The notes: a model not told the origin generated them from the sequence alone. Shown: positions 54,311-63,761, numbered from the stretch's first letter. The stretch: 64,000 bases of DNA from JAYYPW01 sp036128855 (GCA_036128855.1 JAYYPW010000004.1:16449-80448), one strand, 5' to 3'. A program made the numbers and translations.

Positions 54311-57300
54311 CTAAATAAGAAGAGAAAGCCCAAAAGTTACCAACGCTGAGCCAGACCAAAATAAAAATAAATGTTGAGTAGACAGGGTGTATATTACAGG
54401 AACTATATAGAGGGTAAATAGAGTTCCGATAGTCATACCACTTGCAATAGTTAAGCCAATATCAAACCTGCTCACTGCACCAGGTCCAGTAGCCAATATT
54501 AATGGAATTACACCAATCACCAGTGCAGCAGTCGTCATTAACACAGGTCGTAATCGAATAATTGCAGCTTCAGCAATAGCTTCATCTCTCGAGAGGTTGC
54601 GATCCGAATCTAGTAGCTTATGAGCAAACTCTACCATCAGAATTCCGTGTTTACTGATAACTCCGATAAGTGTAATTAAACCTATTTGACTATAAATATT
54701 AATGGTTCCAAGACCAAGTGCAAGGGGTAGTAAAGCACCACAGGTTGCCATTGGTACACTAGTAAGTATGACCAATGGGTCTGTAAAACTTTCAAACTGT
54801 CCGGCTAATACAAGATAAATTATAACTAAAGCAAGTATGAATATTAAAATAAGCGCGTTACCTTCATTGACGAATGCACGTAAATCACCGCCAAAATCAT
54901 AGCCATATTTAGGAGGTAAGACCTCTTTAGCAACTTGTTCAAGGGTTGCTAACGCTTCTCCAGTAGAGACTACTCCTGGGATAGCTACTCCTTGAATAGT
55001 AGCAGAAGGCAATTGCTGAAAGTGGGTACGTGCATTGGGTGTGAAAACTTGTTTGAATGTTCCAAAAGCATCTAACGGGACCATAGATCCGGCCGTATTT
55101 CGCATACTAAGCTTACCAAGCGCTTGAGGCGAATGGCGAAATGGGAAATCTAATTCAGGAATAACATAATAAGACTTACCTTGCATTGTGAAAAAATTCA
55201 CATAATTGCCACTGAGAGACAGCCCAAAATTACTTGCTAGATCATACATGCTTATACCCATTTCACCAGCTAGATTTTTGTTAGCATGATATTTGACTAT
55301 AGATTCATCATATTCAAGTGAATTTTTTAGGAAAATAAATTTTCCAGTCGCTAATGCTTTTTGTAAAAAAGTTTGGGTAACATCATATAGATTTTCATAT
55401 GAATCAATACTTGTTATAACAAACTCGATAGGGAATCCCCCTGTTGATGTAGGGAGAGGGGAGAGCTGAATTGGAAAAATACGTAACCCAGGGTTAAAAT
55501 GAATTTTTTTCGCTAGCATACGGTATACATCCGTTTGTGACACGCTACGCTGGCTCCACGGTGTGAGTAAAAGAATAGACATCGCTGAGTTGACACTAGC
55601 GCTACTCGCTCCACCATTGATCACAAAGCTCGATCGATAAGCAGGTAAAGTCTCATAAAGACTACTAAAATGGCTAGTATATTTTTCCATATAGGCTAAG
55701 TTTGCATATTTAGGGGCACTGCTCATCGTAAAGATAATACCTTGATCTTCCATCGGAGCAAGCTCGCTTGGAGTAAAGCTAAAAAGGAAGTAATTACTAA
55801 CAAGTGTGAGGCCGCCAAAGAGTAAAATAGGACCTTTATGAGATAGGATGGTATATATGCTATTGGCATAAAACGTTCGTAAAACTATAAAACGACTATT
55901 TACAAACTGTACAAATTTTTCTTTACCAATATCTTCGTGTAATAGCTTAGAGCACATCATTGGGGAAAGAGTTAAAGCTATAAATCCTGAGACAACAACA
56001 GATCCTGCAAGTGTAAAAGCAAACTCTGTGAACAAGGCGCCTGTTAACCCTGTCATAAGACCAACTGGTGCATATACTGCTACCAGTGTGATAGTCATAG
56101 AAATAACTGGTCCAGCAATTTCACGTGCGCCTTGAATTGCTGCATCAAAGGGAGATATACCTTTTTCAATATGTCTATAGGTATTTTCTAAAACTACAAT
56201 CGCATCATCAACCACCAAGCCAATTGCTAAGACAAGTGCTAAAAGGGTAAGTAAATTGATAGAGTACCCCATAAGTTGCATAACAAAAAATATTCCCACC
56301 AGAGACAAAGGCACAGTAACCATGGGGATAAAAACAGAGCGATAAGATCCTAAAAAAAGAAAAATAACTAAAGTCACTATTAAGGCAGCTTCGATGATAG
56401 TTATGACAACTTCATTGATAGAGTCACGAATATACTCTGTTGCATCATAAACTACTTCTGAATGAAGTGCTTGGGGGTGCTGCCGTGCTAATCCTGGCAT
56501 TCTTTGTTGCACACGGTCAATGACATCGAGGGGGTTCGCGGTCGATGTTGTATTGATCGCAATCAAAACAGTGGGAAGGTCGTTATAATATACAGAACTG
56601 GTATAACTACTTGAGCCTAATTCGATTCTCGCTACATCTGCTAGGTGGACAAGACCTCCATCTGCATCGGAGCGTATTACCATTTGCTTAAAGTCATTCA
56701 CCTCTGAGGCACCAGTTTCTGCAGAGACATTCAACTGTACATACTTTCCCTGTGTCATTCCCCCAGAGGATTGGGTATTATTACGTGTAAGGGTTTGAGC
56801 AACTTGTTCTGGCGTAACGCCCACTGCACGCATCTTATCGGTATCCATCCATACACGCATTGCATAAGCGTTACCACCTAGTATGGTTGCCTCACTTACG
56901 CCATCTACAGTTTGTAGCTGGGGCTGCACAACATCTGCTAGATAAGCTGTTATTTCAGAGGTTGACATCTCAGAACTTGAATAGCTGATATACATCATTG
57001 CTACGTTAGAACCGCTTGATTGAGAGATTGCTGGTAAACGAGCACCAGAGGGTAAACGGTCTTCAACTTCTTGAACTTTACTTTGGACGGAGGTATACGC
57101 ATTATAAGGATCAAAATTCAAGCGCATATAGACAGTGATTGTGCTTACACCATCTGTGCTAGAGGAGCTAAAATAGTCAACTCCATCAGCACTTGCTATA
57201 GCTTGTTCTAAAGGGGAAGTAACATAGCCTTCAACTGTTTCTGCAGATGCCCCAGGGTATACAGTAGTTACGGTAATTACTGCTGACTGCATCTTAGGGT

Positions 57301-57412
57301 ACTGGCGAATTTGCATATGAAACATAGCATACAGGCCTAAAATAAAGACCAGGAGGCTTAGTACAGTTGCAAAGACTGGGCGTTTAATAAAAATATCGGT
57401 AAAGTAAGACAT
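54311..57412 (-). CDS. RND efflux permease, HAE1 type
   Basis: This 1033-residue inner-membrane proton-driven pump has 12 membrane segments and two large periplasmic loops. The N-terminus MSYFTDIFIKRPVFATVLS and the proton-relay motif LAIGLVVDDAIVVLENTYRH (about residues 398-417) are typical. It begins two bases after the adaptor gene ends. No outer-membrane channel gene is present, so it must use a TolC-like protein encoded elsewhere. The substrate is unknown. It resembles MdtB/MexF-type drug pumps. Confidence 0.95.
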   Translation of the reverse strand: MSYFTDIFIKRPVFATVLSLLVFILGLYAMFHMQIRQYPKMQSAVITVTTVYPGASAETVEGYVTSPLEQAIASADGVDYFSSSSTDGVSTITVYMRLNFDPYNAYTSVQSKVQEVEDRLPSGARLPAISQSSGSNVAMMYISYSSSEMSTSEITAYLADVVQPQLQTVDGVSEATILGGNAYAMRVWMDTDKMRAVGVTPEQVAQTLTRNNTQSSGGMTQGKYVQLNVSAETGASEVNDFKQMVIRSDADGGLVHLADVARIELGSSSYTSSVYYNDLPTVLIAINTTSTANPLDVIDRVQQRMPGLARQHPQALHSEVVYDATEYIRDSINEVVITIIEAALIVTLVIFLFLGSYRSVFIPMVTVPLSLVGIFFVMQLMGYSINLLTLLALVLAIGLVVDDAIVVLENTYRHIEKGISPFDAAIQGAREIAGPVISMTITLVAVYAPVGLMTGLTGALFTEFAFTLAGSVVVSGFIALTLSPMMCSKLLHEDIGKEKFVQFVNSRFIVLRTFYANSIYTILSHKGPILLFGGLTLVSNYFLFSFTPSELAPMEDQGIIFTMSSAPKYANLAYMEKYTSHFSSLYETLPAYRSSFVINGGASSASVNSAMSILLLTPWSQRSVSQTDVYRMLAKKIHFNPGLRIFPIQLSPLPTSTGGFPIEFVITSIDSYENLYDVTQTFLQKALATGKFIFLKNSLEYDESIVKYHANKNLAGEMGISMYDLASNFGLSLSGNYVNFFTMQGKSYYVIPELDFPFRHSPQALGKLSMRNTAGSMVPLDAFGTFKQVFTPNARTHFQQLPSATIQGVAIPGVVSTGEALATLEQVAKEVLPPKYGYDFGGDLRAFVNEGNALILIFILALVIIYLVLAGQFESFTDPLVILTSVPMATCGALLPLALGLGTINIYSQIGLITLIGVISKHGILMVEFAHKLLDSDRNLSRDEAIAEAAIIRLRPVLMTTAALVIGVIPLILATGPGAVSRFDIGLTIASGMTIGTLFTLYIVPVIYTLSTQHLFLFWSGSALVTFGLSLLI

Positions 57413-57414
57413 AT

Positions 57415-58521
57415 TTATTGAGGAAAGTCGTTATTAATAAGGATTTCAACTCCAGGATAAAGTTTGTTTTGGGCAGAAATTACAATAGTTTGACCCGGGT
57501 TTACGCCTGAAATAACTTCAACAGACTCATCGGTAATAACGCCGGTTTGTATGACTACAGGCTTAGCAATATAGCGATCATCTGTGTCAGGAATCTTTTC
57601 CACTACATAGACAGTGTTACCATATAAACTGACAGTAACAGCAGTTCGTGGTAGTAAAATAGTCTGTGGTTTTTCAGGAAGTAAGATATCGAGACTTGCA
57701 GATTGTCCAGGGATAAGTGCTGCATCTGGATTAGCTATTTGTGCTCGTATCTTAATAGTACGGGTCGATTGGTTCACAAGGGAATCTATAGCCGAAATAG
57801 TTCCCGTAAAAACCTTATTAGGGAACTGATCTACTCGTGCATGAACTATCATACCTTTCTCAATTGCGGATATATGTTTACCAGCCATAGTAAAGTCAAT
57901 TTTGATTGGATCAACATGCTGTAATGATAATAATGGGGTCCCAGGTCCTATAAACTGACCGATATTTATATTTTTTAGCCCAATTTTTCCGGTAAAAGGT
58001 GCACGAATAGTGTGGTAATCGACCATAATTTTATCCTGCTCAGTTATCGCCTTTTGCGTCAGATACTCAGCATGAGCTAAGTCACGTTTATCTTCACTAG
58101 TTGCCTGAGATGCGAAGAGTTTATTTTGACGAGAAGCATTCTCTTTCTTGTAAGCTAGGCTTGCTGTATCCATTTGATATTTTAATTCGGCAACCCGAGA
58201 ATCTAGTTTTATAAGTGGCTGATTTTCTGTAACTGATTCGCCAGAAGTAAAAAGAATATCTTCAATCATCCCAGATACTTGCGCAGATACATCAACTGAT
58301 TGGTTAGCTAATAGGGTGCCAATACTACCAAGTTTGGGTTGAAGCGATTGATAGGTTACTACTTGAGTACTAACTACTGGGCGCATCTCTCGAGTTTGAT
58401 AAGCTTTATCAACAAAAAAGAATTGGACAACATGAAACAAGACCACACCACCAAATAGACAAATAGCTAGAAAAAATGCTAAAAAATAGTGATAAAATCT
58501 TGAGGACTGAGAGGTGCTCAT
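57415..58521 (-). CDS. RND efflux periplasmic adaptor (membrane-fusion protein)
   Basis: This 368-residue protein links the pump to an outer-membrane channel. The N-terminal membrane segment is at about residues 12-32. A lipoyl/barrel-sandwich half begins VDVSAQVSGMIEDILF (about 69-84) and returns as TIRAPFTGKIGLKNINIGQFIGPG (from about 168). A helical hairpin lies between. It overlaps the DotI/IcmL-like gene by four bases upstream and abuts the permease downstream. Confidence 0.94.
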   Translation of the reverse strand: MSTSQSSRFYHYFLAFFLAICLFGGVVLFHVVQFFFVDKAYQTREMRPVVSTQVVTYQSLQPKLGSIGTLLANQSVDVSAQVSGMIEDILFTSGESVTENQPLIKLDSRVAELKYQMDTASLAYKKENASRQNKLFASQATSEDKRDLAHAEYLTQKAITEQDKIMVDYHTIRAPFTGKIGLKNINIGQFIGPGTPLLSLQHVDPIKIDFTMAGKHISAIEKGMIVHARVDQFPNKVFTGTISAIDSLVNQSTRTIKIRAQIANPDAALIPGQSASLDILLPEKPQTILLPRTAVTVSLYGNTVYVVEKIPDTDDRYIAKPVVIQTGVITDESVEVISGVNPGQTIVISAQNKLYPGVEILINNDFPQ

Positions 58522-59063
58522 TGGTGGCCACCATGTTGGAACATAGGGCAGGTCATAGCACGACGTAGACGTTTATCGACCATACTAATGTCTCCGTGTA
58601 TAGTCTCCCTAATGTGGTCAATCAAGTACCGATCACTGTACTCTGGATGTTGTATGACCTCAATCTCCTCTATTACCGGTTTTTGGATACGAGCACGGTC
58701 ACTATCATAAGTGATTAGCAAAGGAAGTTTGACTATCCATCGGGAAGCTGAACCGCTTGAAACCTGGATTGAATCGGGACTTAGAGCACCAATTGAGGGA
58801 ACCATACTATGTTCTTGAATAAGTATCTCATTACCACTTTCTCGAAGTAGTTGATTAAGCTCAGAAAAACCTTGGGCGCTAAAATGCTGCTGTATGTGAT
58901 TTTGTACACTACTTTTTTCTGCAAGAGAATGCGTTGCTGAAAAAATATTACCGACTGTATCCGCAATCATACTCTTAATATGGTCCTCTGCAGGATTCTT
59001 AGCGTAGGTTGGATAGTGTAAAAGCGCAAATATGAGAAGTAATGACCGCATAAAAGTGTGCAT
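58518..59063 (-). CDS. Secreted DotI/IcmL-like protein
   Basis: This 181-residue protein has a signal peptide (hydrophobic residues 6-17, cleavage probably after TYA, residue 21). Its mature part resembles the periplasmic domain of DotI/IcmL from the Dot/Icm (type IVB) secretion system: a FSAQGFSELNQLL segment, then VPSIGALSPDSIQV and the distinctive WIVKLPLLITYDSD (about 108-121). It lacks the membrane anchor of true DotI. No other dot/icm gene is in the window. It lies two bases after ctpA and overlaps the efflux adaptor by four, so all four genes are one operon. The family call is based on my reading of these motifs. Confidence 0.7.
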   Translation of the reverse strand: MHTFMRSLLLIFALLHYPTYAKNPAEDHIKSMIADTVGNIFSATHSLAEKSSVQNHIQQHFSAQGFSELNQLLRESGNEILIQEHSMVPSIGALSPDSIQVSSGSASRWIVKLPLLITYDSDRARIQKPVIEEIEVIQHPEYSDRYLIDHIRETIHGDISMVDKRLRRAMTCPMFQHGGHQ

Positions 59064-59065
59064 CC

Positions 59066-60427
59066 TTATGAATTAAATTGTCTGAGAGACTCAAGTAATA
59101 ATACCGCTTGATAAACCTGAAAGTCACTGTCATGCAGAACCTGTAAGTTTTCAAGGAAGTCTTGGTACTGTGCAGACAGCTTTGGTTTTGTTTGCTGAAC
59201 CTGTGGGTTGTGTAACGCTCGTGGGTAATCTGATTCAGTGATTCGAAAAGCTTTTGTTTCCTGGTTGACAGACATAGAAGGAATTTCAACATCTGGCGTA
59301 ACACCATGCCCTTGAATTAGTCTACCTTTAGGTGAGTAGTACAAACCTGTTGTGATTTTCATAGCGCTAGTTTTATCAATCGGTATAATAGTTTGTATAG
59401 AGCCTTTACCAAAGCTTTGTTCACCCATAATGATAGCACGTTCATAGTCTTGTAGCGCTAAAGCAAGAATTTCTGAACCTGATGCAGATCCATGGTTAAT
59501 AAGCACAATAATAGGAATGCCATCTACGATATCAGTACCGTGTGCTTGGTAGTTTCTTTTTGCTTTGAAAGTCCTGTCCTCTGCGGTGACGATCGTTTTA
59601 GGATTTGGAAGTGTAGATGAATCAAGAAAAAGACTCGTGACATCTATAGATGTCTCCAATAAACCGCCTGGGTTATTGCGTAAATCAAGTACAAGACCTT
59701 TGAGTTTTTGTGTATTAGATGCTTGTAATTTTTTGACTGCGTTTTCGACAGCAGTATCAACACCTTCACTAAAAGTAGTTATGCGCAGGTATCCAATATC
59801 AGAGGTAAGCATCTTTGCTTTGACTCGTGATACAGATATAACATCACGTCTAATCTTCAAAATTATAGGTGTTTTAATATCTTCACGTACCACGGTGAGT
59901 TTCACTATTGTCCCTTTTTTCCCCTTAATGAGCCGAATGGCCTCCTCGTAGCCAATATCTGTAACAAGCTTCTCATCGATATGCGTTATAATATCGCCGG
60001 ATTGAAGGCCAGCCTCTAATGCAGGTGAGCCATCAATAGGGCTTATAACACGTAATAAGCCTCTATCTAAGGTAACTTCCATACCTATACCAACAAAACC
60101 GCCGTCAGAATCCTCTTTGAAACTCTTATAGGTCTTTTGGTCAAGATAATCAGAGTGGGGGTCAAGTTGGTTAAGCAATCCTCGAATGGCTTTTTCGGCG
60201 ATGGTATTGTCATCTAACTGTTCTATATAAGTTCTTTTTAGGTAATTCATTACAACAGCTAGTTGCTCGATTTTATTTGCAGGCTCTGGCGCTGCATAAG
60301 CAGAGGCATAAAGAAGAAAAAGAATAAACATAGTCTGAATTATGAAATAACTCTTAAATACTAACCATCTATCATGCAGTGAGTCAAGTAAAAGGAGTTC
60401 AATAAGTAGACTATGCATAATTGTCAT
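59066..60427 (-). CDS. ctpA: Carboxyl-terminal processing protease (S41A)
   Basis: This periplasmic serine protease cuts the C-termini of exported proteins. It has a PDZ domain (about residues 110-195, with PALEAGLQSGDIITHI) and an S41 domain with Ser in SASGSEILALALQDY (about residue 315) and Lys in FGKGSIQT (about 340). A signal-peptide-like segment (MFILFLLYASAYA) begins at residue 33. Starts at 60427, 60418 or 60331 are possible. The last gives a standard signal peptide and places the start downstream of a promoter-like pair at 60358-60387. I list the longest. It leads the operon ctpA-DotI-like-RND. Confidence 0.92.
   Translation of the reverse strand: MTIMHSLLIELLLLDSLHDRWLVFKSYFIIQTMFILFLLYASAYAAPEPANKIEQLAVVMNYLKRTYIEQLDDNTIAEKAIRGLLNQLDPHSDYLDQKTYKSFKEDSDGGFVGIGMEVTLDRGLLRVISPIDGSPALEAGLQSGDIITHIDEKLVTDIGYEEAIRLIKGKKGTIVKLTVVREDIKTPIILKIRRDVISVSRVKAKMLTSDIGYLRITTFSEGVDTAVENAVKKLQASNTQKLKGLVLDLRNNPGGLLETSIDVTSLFLDSSTLPNPKTIVTAEDRTFKAKRNYQAHGTDIVDGIPIIVLINHGSASGSEILALALQDYERAIIMGEQSFGKGSIQTIIPIDKTSAMKITTGLYYSPKGRLIQGHGVTPDVEIPSMSVNQETKAFRITESDYPRALHNPQVQQTKPKLSAQYQDFLENLQVLHDSDFQVYQAVLLLESLRQFNS
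60358..60387 (-). promoter_or_regulatory. Possible sigma70 promoter of ctpA
   Basis: On the minus strand TTGACT (60382-60387) and TAGTAT (60358-60363) are 18 bases apart. If used, it implies that ctpA starts at the internal ATG 60331. Confidence 0.3.
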
Positions 60428-60468
60428 AACACGCTACAATAGAACAACTCTCCTTTAGGAAATACTTT

Positions 60469-61338
60469 ATGTTGCAAGGATCCATGCCTGCGTTAATAAC
60501 GCCTTTTGATGCCTACGAAAAAATTGATGAGAAAGCATTCAAGGTCTTACTTGATTTTCACAAACAGAATCCAAGCCCTGCTTGGGTTTTACTAGGGTCG
60601 ACAGCTGAAGCATTATGTTTGCAGGACTCGGAACGAGAGCAAATTTTATCTATCGCAAAAGAGCATATCGATAAAGAGAAAGTAGTCGTTGGAATATCTG
60701 CCGCTACTACACAACAAGTGCTGAAATATGCAGAGCAAGCATATGCCCACGGATATACGTATGGATTAGTTGCGACACCACATTATCTCAAACCAACACA
60801 AGCAGAATTAATTCAACATTATAAAACAATAGCAAAAGAAAGCGGACTTAAGATAGTCTTATACACCGTCCCAAGCCGAACTGGCGTAGACTTCAGCGAC
60901 GACACCATTATCGCACTTGCTAAGCAAGAGCAGATAGTCGCGCTTAAAGATGCAGGGACAGAAGTAGATAGAGTCTCTCGATTAAAGCCTTATCTTCCTA
61001 AAGATTTCACCTATTTGAGTGGGGATGACGCGAGTACATTAATCAGGCTGTTTGCTGGTGCAGATGGAGTAATATCGGTCTGTGCAAATGTCATACCTGA
61101 TAAATTGCAAATGATCTGTGATCTGGCAGTTCGAGATGACTGGGCAAAAGCACGAAAAGAGTTTGTAAATATACAACCAATACTCAATGCCTTGTCTAGT
61201 GGGGGGAATCCAGTAGTAATCAAATATTTGGTAGCAAAGCTTCTCAAAATACCATACCACATGCGTAAACCATTAATAGCTCTGAATAGTGAGCAGCAAG
61301 CTCAAATCGATAGAAAATTAGAGAATATAGTTTCGTAA
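60469..61338 (+). CDS. dapA: 4-hydroxy-tetrahydrodipicolinate synthase
   Basis: This 289-residue enzyme condenses pyruvate with aspartate semialdehyde, the first step to diaminopimelate and lysine. The Schiff-base Lys is in IVALKDAGTE (about residue 160). The catalytic Tyr is in VLYTVPSRTG (about 132). The substrate-binding GTTGES is GSTAEA here, a conservative difference. AGGAAAT precedes the ATG. It indicates a peptidoglycan-making cell that synthesises its own diaminopimelate. Confidence 0.93.
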   Translation: MLQGSMPALITPFDAYEKIDEKAFKVLLDFHKQNPSPAWVLLGSTAEALCLQDSEREQILSIAKEHIDKEKVVVGISAATTQQVLKYAEQAYAHGYTYGLVATPHYLKPTQAELIQHYKTIAKESGLKIVLYTVPSRTGVDFSDDTIIALAKQEQIVALKDAGTEVDRVSRLKPYLPKDFTYLSGDDASTLIRLFAGADGVISVCANVIPDKLQMICDLAVRDDWAKARKEFVNIQPILNALSSGGNPVVIKYLVAKLLKIPYHMRKPLIALNSEQQAQIDRKLENIVS

Positions 61339-61362
61339 TAGTGTGATGACGAAAAATTTGCT

Positions 61363-61378
61363 GCATGCCTATGCATGC
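61363..61378. repeat. Palindromic hairpin after dapA
   Basis: GCATGC occurs twice around a CTAT loop, giving a perfect six-base stem. There is no T-run, so it is not called a terminator. Confidence 0.35.
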
Positions 61379-61427
61379 GCATCTCTTTGGTGTATTATGT
61401 TAGCAGTTTACGTTCTAAGGGTGACAC

Positions 61428-61937
61428 ATGTACATTTTTCTTGCTTGTTTTTTAACTTCCTCTTTATATGCGCAAAGCGCTGCAGTCCTTAAGCTAGTTG
61501 ATGGCGCAGTCACCCCATCTGTAAAAGATACAGTGTCTTTACAGAAGTTTGATGCACCTGAGTTGTCACTCATGCCACCAAAGCGTATTGATGGCATTCT
61601 ACCCGCAGAGAAAGTAACCAGTCAGCCACTTTTTGCAAGAACAATTATAGTTAATAAGTCTATATCAAAAATACCTACACTCAAAACAAAGCTGCAAAGC
61701 ATCGGCTGGGAATATGATAAAAACACCCTGGATGGTGAAATTGAAAAATTTATCATACATAAAAATGCTGAGTCTGAAACACAACAAGACACTAAGTTGG
61801 TTGTAGAGTTGAACTGGATTAGTCAGATAAAAGCTATTCTTGTATTCAAAAATCAAAAAGGCGAAGCTGTGGCATTACAGGAGCATAAGGACTTAGTTAA
61901 GGTGTTCCGTAAAACACCTGTTAAGAAGAAAAAATAA
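61428..61937 (+). CDS. Small exported protein in the bamC position
   Basis: This 169-residue protein begins with a short signal peptide (MYIFLACFLTSSLYA, cleaved about residue 15). The middle has a PELSLMPPKRIDGILP segment. The remainder is a small alpha/beta domain ending in a Lys-rich tail (VKKKK). I see no lipobox at a proper distance. In many gammaproteobacteria the gene after dapA is bamC (nlpB), whose N-terminus also has a Pro-rich linker, so a shortened and diverged BamC is a possibility. The similarity is not strong enough for a name. AAGGGTGAC precedes the ATG. Confidence 0.65.
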   Translation: MYIFLACFLTSSLYAQSAAVLKLVDGAVTPSVKDTVSLQKFDAPELSLMPPKRIDGILPAEKVTSQPLFARTIIVNKSISKIPTLKTKLQSIGWEYDKNTLDGEIEKFIIHKNAESETQQDTKLVVELNWISQIKAILVFKNQKGEAVALQEHKDLVKVFRKTPVKKKK

Positions 61938-62040
61938 CGTACGTAATAGCGATGAAAGTTTACACGTGCGCTGCATAGACGGGTAAGTAGTTACTTGCTG
62001 GACCACGATTTACTTTGGCTTGCTTACAGATAGGTCTATT

Positions 62041-62334
62041 TTAAAGAGAGCTGTCATCCTTTTTTATTGTGATTTGAAGGGCGTGAATTCTATGCATTAG
62101 GGGTGAAAGTGCTTGGTATATCATGCGATGTTGTTGCAGAAGGTTTTTATTTCTTAAAGAAATAGCACTGATAACTACATGAAAATGACCTTTATCTGGA
62201 TTTTCTAGAGCGCCTTTGTGTCCATGATGTTTATGGCTATCGTCATGAACAACAAGTGAGCTGGGTGAAAAAACTTGTTGCAGGCGAGTATATATTTGAT
62301 ACTGTGAAGAGGAAGAGTTAGGTTTCGTCGACAT
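62041..62334 (-). CDS. bolA: BolA-family protein
   Basis: This 97-residue protein has the BolA fold: VVHDDSHKHHGHKG (about residues 27-40) followed by HFHVVISAISLRNKNLLQQHRMIYQAL (from about 50). BolA proteins work with monothiol glutaredoxins on iron-sulfur clusters, and BolA itself affects cell shape. I chose the ATG at 62334. A TTG two codons upstream is also in frame. It lies downstream of yciB on the same strand. Confidence 0.93.
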   Translation of the reverse strand: MSTKPNSSSSQYQIYTRLQQVFSPSSLVVHDDSHKHHGHKGALENPDKGHFHVVISAISLRNKNLLQQHRMIYQALSPLMHRIHALQITIKKDDSSL

Positions 62335-62383
62335 GCTCAAGCTTTATATACTGGCCTATGTACATAGCCATAAGAAAAAGAAA

Positions 62384-62863
62384 TCATAGGTTTATAAAAA
62401 TCAGACTACTTTTGAATAATACCCACGTATATTCACTACAAAAAGTGAAAATATAATAGTTAACAACAGCAATCGAAAACATAAAAGCAGCAAGAAGCTG
62501 GTCTGCTTTTTGACCTACTTTGTTGGGTAAGTTAATGTTTTGTGCACGCAGAACGCCTGCAAAAAGGGACTGCTTTTGCAGCACTAGGTAAAGAACAATG
62601 AATAAGGCAACCAGTGCATGTAAAATAGTGACCTTCCATTGTATAAATAAGGGATTACGAAAATACCATGTTGACATACCAAATAGACTTAACATGCCTA
62701 GGCTAAACTTCTCAAAGCTTGTAATTTGGTTACCAGATAGTTGGCCAATGGCAAGCTGAATGAATGACATAGATCCTATTGCGAGGCTTGCGACGTAAAT
62801 ATCATAGAAGTAGTAGCATAGAAAGAATATGATGCTAGTGAGCAGTTGAAAGATTTGATACAT
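62384..62863 (-). CDS. yciB: Inner-membrane septation protein YciB
   Basis: This 159-residue polytopic protein (about five membrane segments) matches YciB/IspZ, which takes part in envelope synthesis and septation. Family marks are FFLCYYFYDIYVASLA (residues 13-28), NPLFIQWKVTILHAL (about 69-83) and the C-terminal YTWVLFKSS. It is some 20 residues shorter than the E. coli protein at the C-terminus. AAGG precedes the ATG by about eight bases. bolA follows 49 bases downstream. Confidence 0.92.
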   Translation of the reverse strand: MYQIFQLLTSIIFFLCYYFYDIYVASLAIGSMSFIQLAIGQLSGNQITSFEKFSLGMLSLFGMSTWYFRNPLFIQWKVTILHALVALFIVLYLVLQKQSLFAGVLRAQNINLPNKVGQKADQLLAAFMFSIAVVNYYIFTFCSEYTWVLFKSSLIFINL

Positions 62864-62959
62864 GCGTGGACCTTATCGATATAGGTTTAATTATGACATG
62901 AAATATAAAGAATTGCAAAAATATAACATGGTAAAGTACAGAATGATCAATTAGATAGA

Positions 62960-62990
62960 TTGACGTAAATGCTATGTTTTTTAATATAAT
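62960..62990 (+). promoter_or_regulatory. Possible sigma70 promoter of rluB
   Basis: TTGACG (62960-62965) is 19 bases from a perfect TATAAT (62985-62990), or 16 bases from a TAATAT just before it. The rluB start lies about 40 bases downstream. Confidence 0.4.
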
Positions 62991-63029
62991 TATGATAGTT
63001 TAATACTAGTACATAGCGTTATTTCTCTT

Positions 63030-63761
63030 GTGAAGATTCAAAAATATCTAGCCCAAAATAGCAATTACTCGCGTCGAAAAATCGAAGACATGATTCGATT
63101 AGGCGAAGTCTACGTAAACCAAAAGCGAATAAGCATTGGGCATCAAGTTAATATTGGTGACGAAATTGTTATTGACAGCAAATTATGGCAAGTTAAAAAG
63201 AAGGAATCACAACAAACTATCATAATTTACAACAAGCCTTTAGGAGAGATCGTTACGCAAAATGATGAACAAGGGCGTAGAACAGTGTTTTCTAGCTTGC
63301 CAGCATGTCAAAAAGGTCGTTGGATTGCTGTAGGCCGGTTAGATATTAATACACAGGGGCTCATGATTTTTTGTAGCGATGGAGATGTGGCACACTGCCT
63401 CATGCATCCTTCATCTGGCCTTCTTAGGCAATATAAAGTCCGTGTTTTTGGTGAGGTAGATACACAAGGTTTAAGGGATTTACAAAAAGGTGTTCTTTTA
63501 GATGGCCAAATTTGTCGTTTTAATTCTATAACTCCTTTAGGTGAAGCACAAGGGAAAAACCAATGGTTTCATGTATCTGTCTATACAGGTAAATATAGAA
63601 TGGTAAGGCGTTTGTGGGAAAAAATCGGTTGTAAAGTGAACAGGCTCGTCCGTATTGCCTTTGGGCCAATCAAGCTGCCTGCAGACTTACCATTAGGGAA
63701 ATACCAACTATTAGCGCAAGCAGATTATTTAGCTTTGAAACAAACGTTAGGTATCAAATAA
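63030..63761 (+). CDS. rluB: 23S rRNA pseudouridine synthase RluB-type
   Basis: This 243-residue RsuA/RluB-family enzyme has an N-terminal S4 domain (KIQKYLAQNSNYSRRKIEDMI, GEVYVNQKRI, residues 2-40) and a catalytic domain with the Asp in AVGRLDINTQGLMIF (about residue 107). The C-terminus has GKYRMVRRLWEKIGCKVNRLVRIAFGP. It starts with GTG at 63030. RluB modifies 23S pseudouridine 2605 in E. coli. RluE and RluF are close relatives, so the subfamily is less sure. Its stop overlaps the next gene by one base. Confidence 0.88.
   Translation: MKIQKYLAQNSNYSRRKIEDMIRLGEVYVNQKRISIGHQVNIGDEIVIDSKLWQVKKKESQQTIIIYNKPLGEIVTQNDEQGRRTVFSSLPACQKGRWIAVGRLDINTQGLMIFCSDGDVAHCLMHPSSGLLRQYKVRVFGEVDTQGLRDLQKGVLLDGQICRFNSITPLGEAQGKNQWFHVSVYTGKYRMVRRLWEKIGCKVNRLVRIAFGPIKLPADLPLGKYQLLAQADYLALKQTLGIK

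Noticed and set aside
61363..61378. GCATGC hairpin after dapA as a terminator
   Set aside because: Short stem without a T-run; the following sequence leads straight into the next gene's leader.
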